Shown here piece after piece: positions 62,958 to 64,000 of a stretch of 64,000 nt of DNA. Location of the stretch: positions 1 through 64,000 of the forward strand of contig CAZGLY010000002.1 in the NCBI GenBank assembly GCA_964526675.1. Direction: 5' to 3'. Source of the stretch: CAZADA01 sp964526675 (GTDB lineage: Bacteria > Pseudomonadota > Alphaproteobacteria > Caulobacterales > Maricaulaceae). The notes below the pieces were generated by a model that saw nothing but the letters and a program-made list of their open reading frames with translations, did not search any database and was not told the origin of the DNA. Positions within the stretch are counted from its first letter, which is position 1; each line of letters opens with the position of its first letter. The position numbers were made by a program, and so were the translations under genes.

Positions 62958-63822
62958 ACGGCAGATCGACGAAGCGACGGGCGTCGAACTCAAGGATCAT
63001 GAGTGGGACGGCCTGCGGGAGCTGAACAATCCGTTACCCCGGTGGTGGCTCTATATTCTGTATGCGACCATTGCCGGTTCGATCGTTTACATGGTGCTGA
63101 TGCCCGCGTTGCCCTGGTTCAACGGCTATACCAAGGGCCTTCTGGGGCAGTCCGACAGGGCCACGGTGATCGCCGATGTGGCCGAGATGCGAACCGCGCG
63201 CAACGAGGCCGGGGCGGGTCTTCTCGAAGCGGGGCTTGCCGATATCGAACGGGATCCCAGTCTACTGGAGTTTGCTCTTGCCGCGGGCGAGGCGGCATTC
63301 GGGGACAACTGCGCCACCTGTCACGGCGCCGGTGCCCAGGGCTTTCCGGGCTACCCCAACCTGCGGGACGATGCGTGGCTGTGGGGCGGCTCGCTCGAGG
63401 CGATCCACGAGACGCTGCTCTATGGGATTCGCTCGGGCAATATGAACGCCCGCATCAGCATGATGCCCGCCTATGGCCGGGACATGATTCTGGATGAGGC
63501 GCAGATCAACGATGTGGTTGAATATGTCGTTCAGCTGTCGGGCCGTGAGGCGGACAGCGTGGCGGCCGGCCGCGGCGCTGTGACGTTTGCGGAGCAATGC
63601 AGCATCTGTCACGGCGATAACGGCATGGGCGACCGCACGCAGGGGGCGCCCAATCTGACCGATGCCATCTGGCTTTATGGCGGTGACCGCGAGACCCTTT
63701 ATGAGACGGTTTACTTCTCTCGGGCCGGCGTCATGCCGGGGTGGGAGGATCGTCTCGATCCCGTGACGGTCCGGGCTCTTGCGGTCTATGTGCACACGCT
63801 TGGCGGCGGGGAGGACGGCTGA
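62947..63822 (+). CDS. ccoP: Cytochrome cbb3 oxidase subunit III (di-haem)
   Basis: A 291-residue di-haem cytochrome. An N-terminal helix (WWLYILYATIAGSIVYMVLMP) anchors two cytochrome c domains with haem motifs CATCH (122-126) and CSICH (218-222). It accepts electrons from the bc1 complex via soluble or membrane cytochromes. The ATG at 62947 lies 9 nt after an AAGGA site; an ATG at 62941 is too close to it. The haem spacing and length are normal. Confidence 0.95.
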   Translation: MSDKRQIDEATGVELKDHEWDGLRELNNPLPRWWLYILYATIAGSIVYMVLMPALPWFNGYTKGLLGQSDRATVIADVAEMRTARNEAGAGLLEAGLADIERDPSLLEFALAAGEAAFGDNCATCHGAGAQGFPGYPNLRDDAWLWGGSLEAIHETLLYGIRSGNMNARISMMPAYGRDMILDEAQINDVVEYVVQLSGREADSVAAGRGAVTFAEQCSICHGDNGMGDRTQGAPNLTDAIWLYGGDRETLYETVYFSRAGVMPGWEDRLDPVTVRALAVYVHTLGGGEDG

Positions 63823-63840
63823 GGCCGTTCTCCCGGCCTC
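63821..63840 (+). other. Intercistronic hairpin between ccoP and ccoG
   Basis: GAGGCCG and CGGCCTC pair around a TTCTCC loop, overlapping the ccoP stop. It may attenuate or process the transcript before ccoG. Confidence 0.45.
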
Positions 63841-63861
63841 GGGCCGGAGGATCTCTCTCAA

Positions 63862-64000
63862 ATGAGCGAGCGCGGAGCGCAGATGTCCAAGATGGCGGCC
63901 GATGGCGTCGAACAGCATGACGTCGAACCGGTCAATAATCCTCAGTTCCGGGAGCTTTATAAGAAGCGGGTCCAGATCTACCCTAAGCTCGTCTACGGGA
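63862..64000 (+). CDS. ccoG: Cytochrome c oxidase accessory protein CcoG, N-terminal part
   Basis: The first 46 residues of a CcoG/RdxA/FixG-type protein, ending at the window edge. The segment NPQFRELYKKRVQIYPKLVYG matches the conserved start of this family, an integral membrane ferredoxin-like protein involved in copper delivery to cbb3 oxidase. GGAGGA is upstream of the ATG. Its place after ccoNOQP is the usual one. Confidence 0.85.
   Translation, partial: MSERGAQMSKMAADGVEQHDVEPVNNPQFRELYKKRVQIYPKLVYG

Overview
The window is high-GC DNA from an alphaproteobacterium. Conserved blocks point to the Caulobacter-related lineages (Caulobacterales, Hyphomonadales or Parvularculales type): yqeY-dnaG-rpoD divergent from carA, DUF3576-leuS-lptE-holA divergent from an NtrZ-like periplasmic protein, serC-serA, rpoH, and a perfect TTAA-N7-TTAA CtrA-type box. 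This placement is inferred from gene order and motifs. No rRNA, tRNA, CRISPR array, transposase or integrase was recognised.

Layout. 0-5.3 kb: the 5' two-thirds of rpoD, then dnaG, yqeY and carA. 5.3-9.6 kb: a MoxR ATPase/CoxE-like VWA pair and an ABC exporter. 9.9-19.4 kb: thiD, phzF, the holA/lptE/leuS block, the NtrZ-like gene, and a ThiE-like gene whose ATG overlaps that of yggS head to head. 19.4-23.3 kb: a PPOX-type flavoprotein and serC-serA with a GNAT remnant between them. 23.4-26.5 kb: an envelope cluster of two paralogous lipoproteins, a lipoprotein with a phospholipase A2 signature, and two PagL-like lipid A deacylases. 26.5-32.4 kb: a cytochrome c-PQQ sugar dehydrogenase, a DUF2189 protein, rpoH, a lipoprotein and purA.

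32.5-35 kb holds the clearest foreign insertion. A low-GC gene for a two-helix membrane protein lies between an intact rluD and a second copy of the last 201 bp of rluD. 35-42.7 kb: a DUF6476-like protein, PhoD, an isolated bciA-like reductase, enoyl-CoA hydratase, TetR with a 20-bp palindrome, an ArsR/VOC pair with an inverted repeat, hisI and a glutaryl-CoA dehydrogenase-like enzyme. 42.8-47.9 kb: a Gld-type ABC system (DUF4340, a GldF-GldG fusion, an ATPase).

49.3-59.7 kb looks like one acetate/small-acid module: a DUF4212 subunit with its SLC5 symporter, a CrbS-like SLC5-PAS-kinase-receiver protein, a convergent CrbR-like LuxR regulator, a DcaP-like porin and acetyl-CoA synthetase. 60.4-64 kb: ccoNOQP and the start of ccoG (cbb3 oxidase). 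Leucine codon choice changes inside ccoN near 61.6 kb, suggesting a recombination or assembly boundary.
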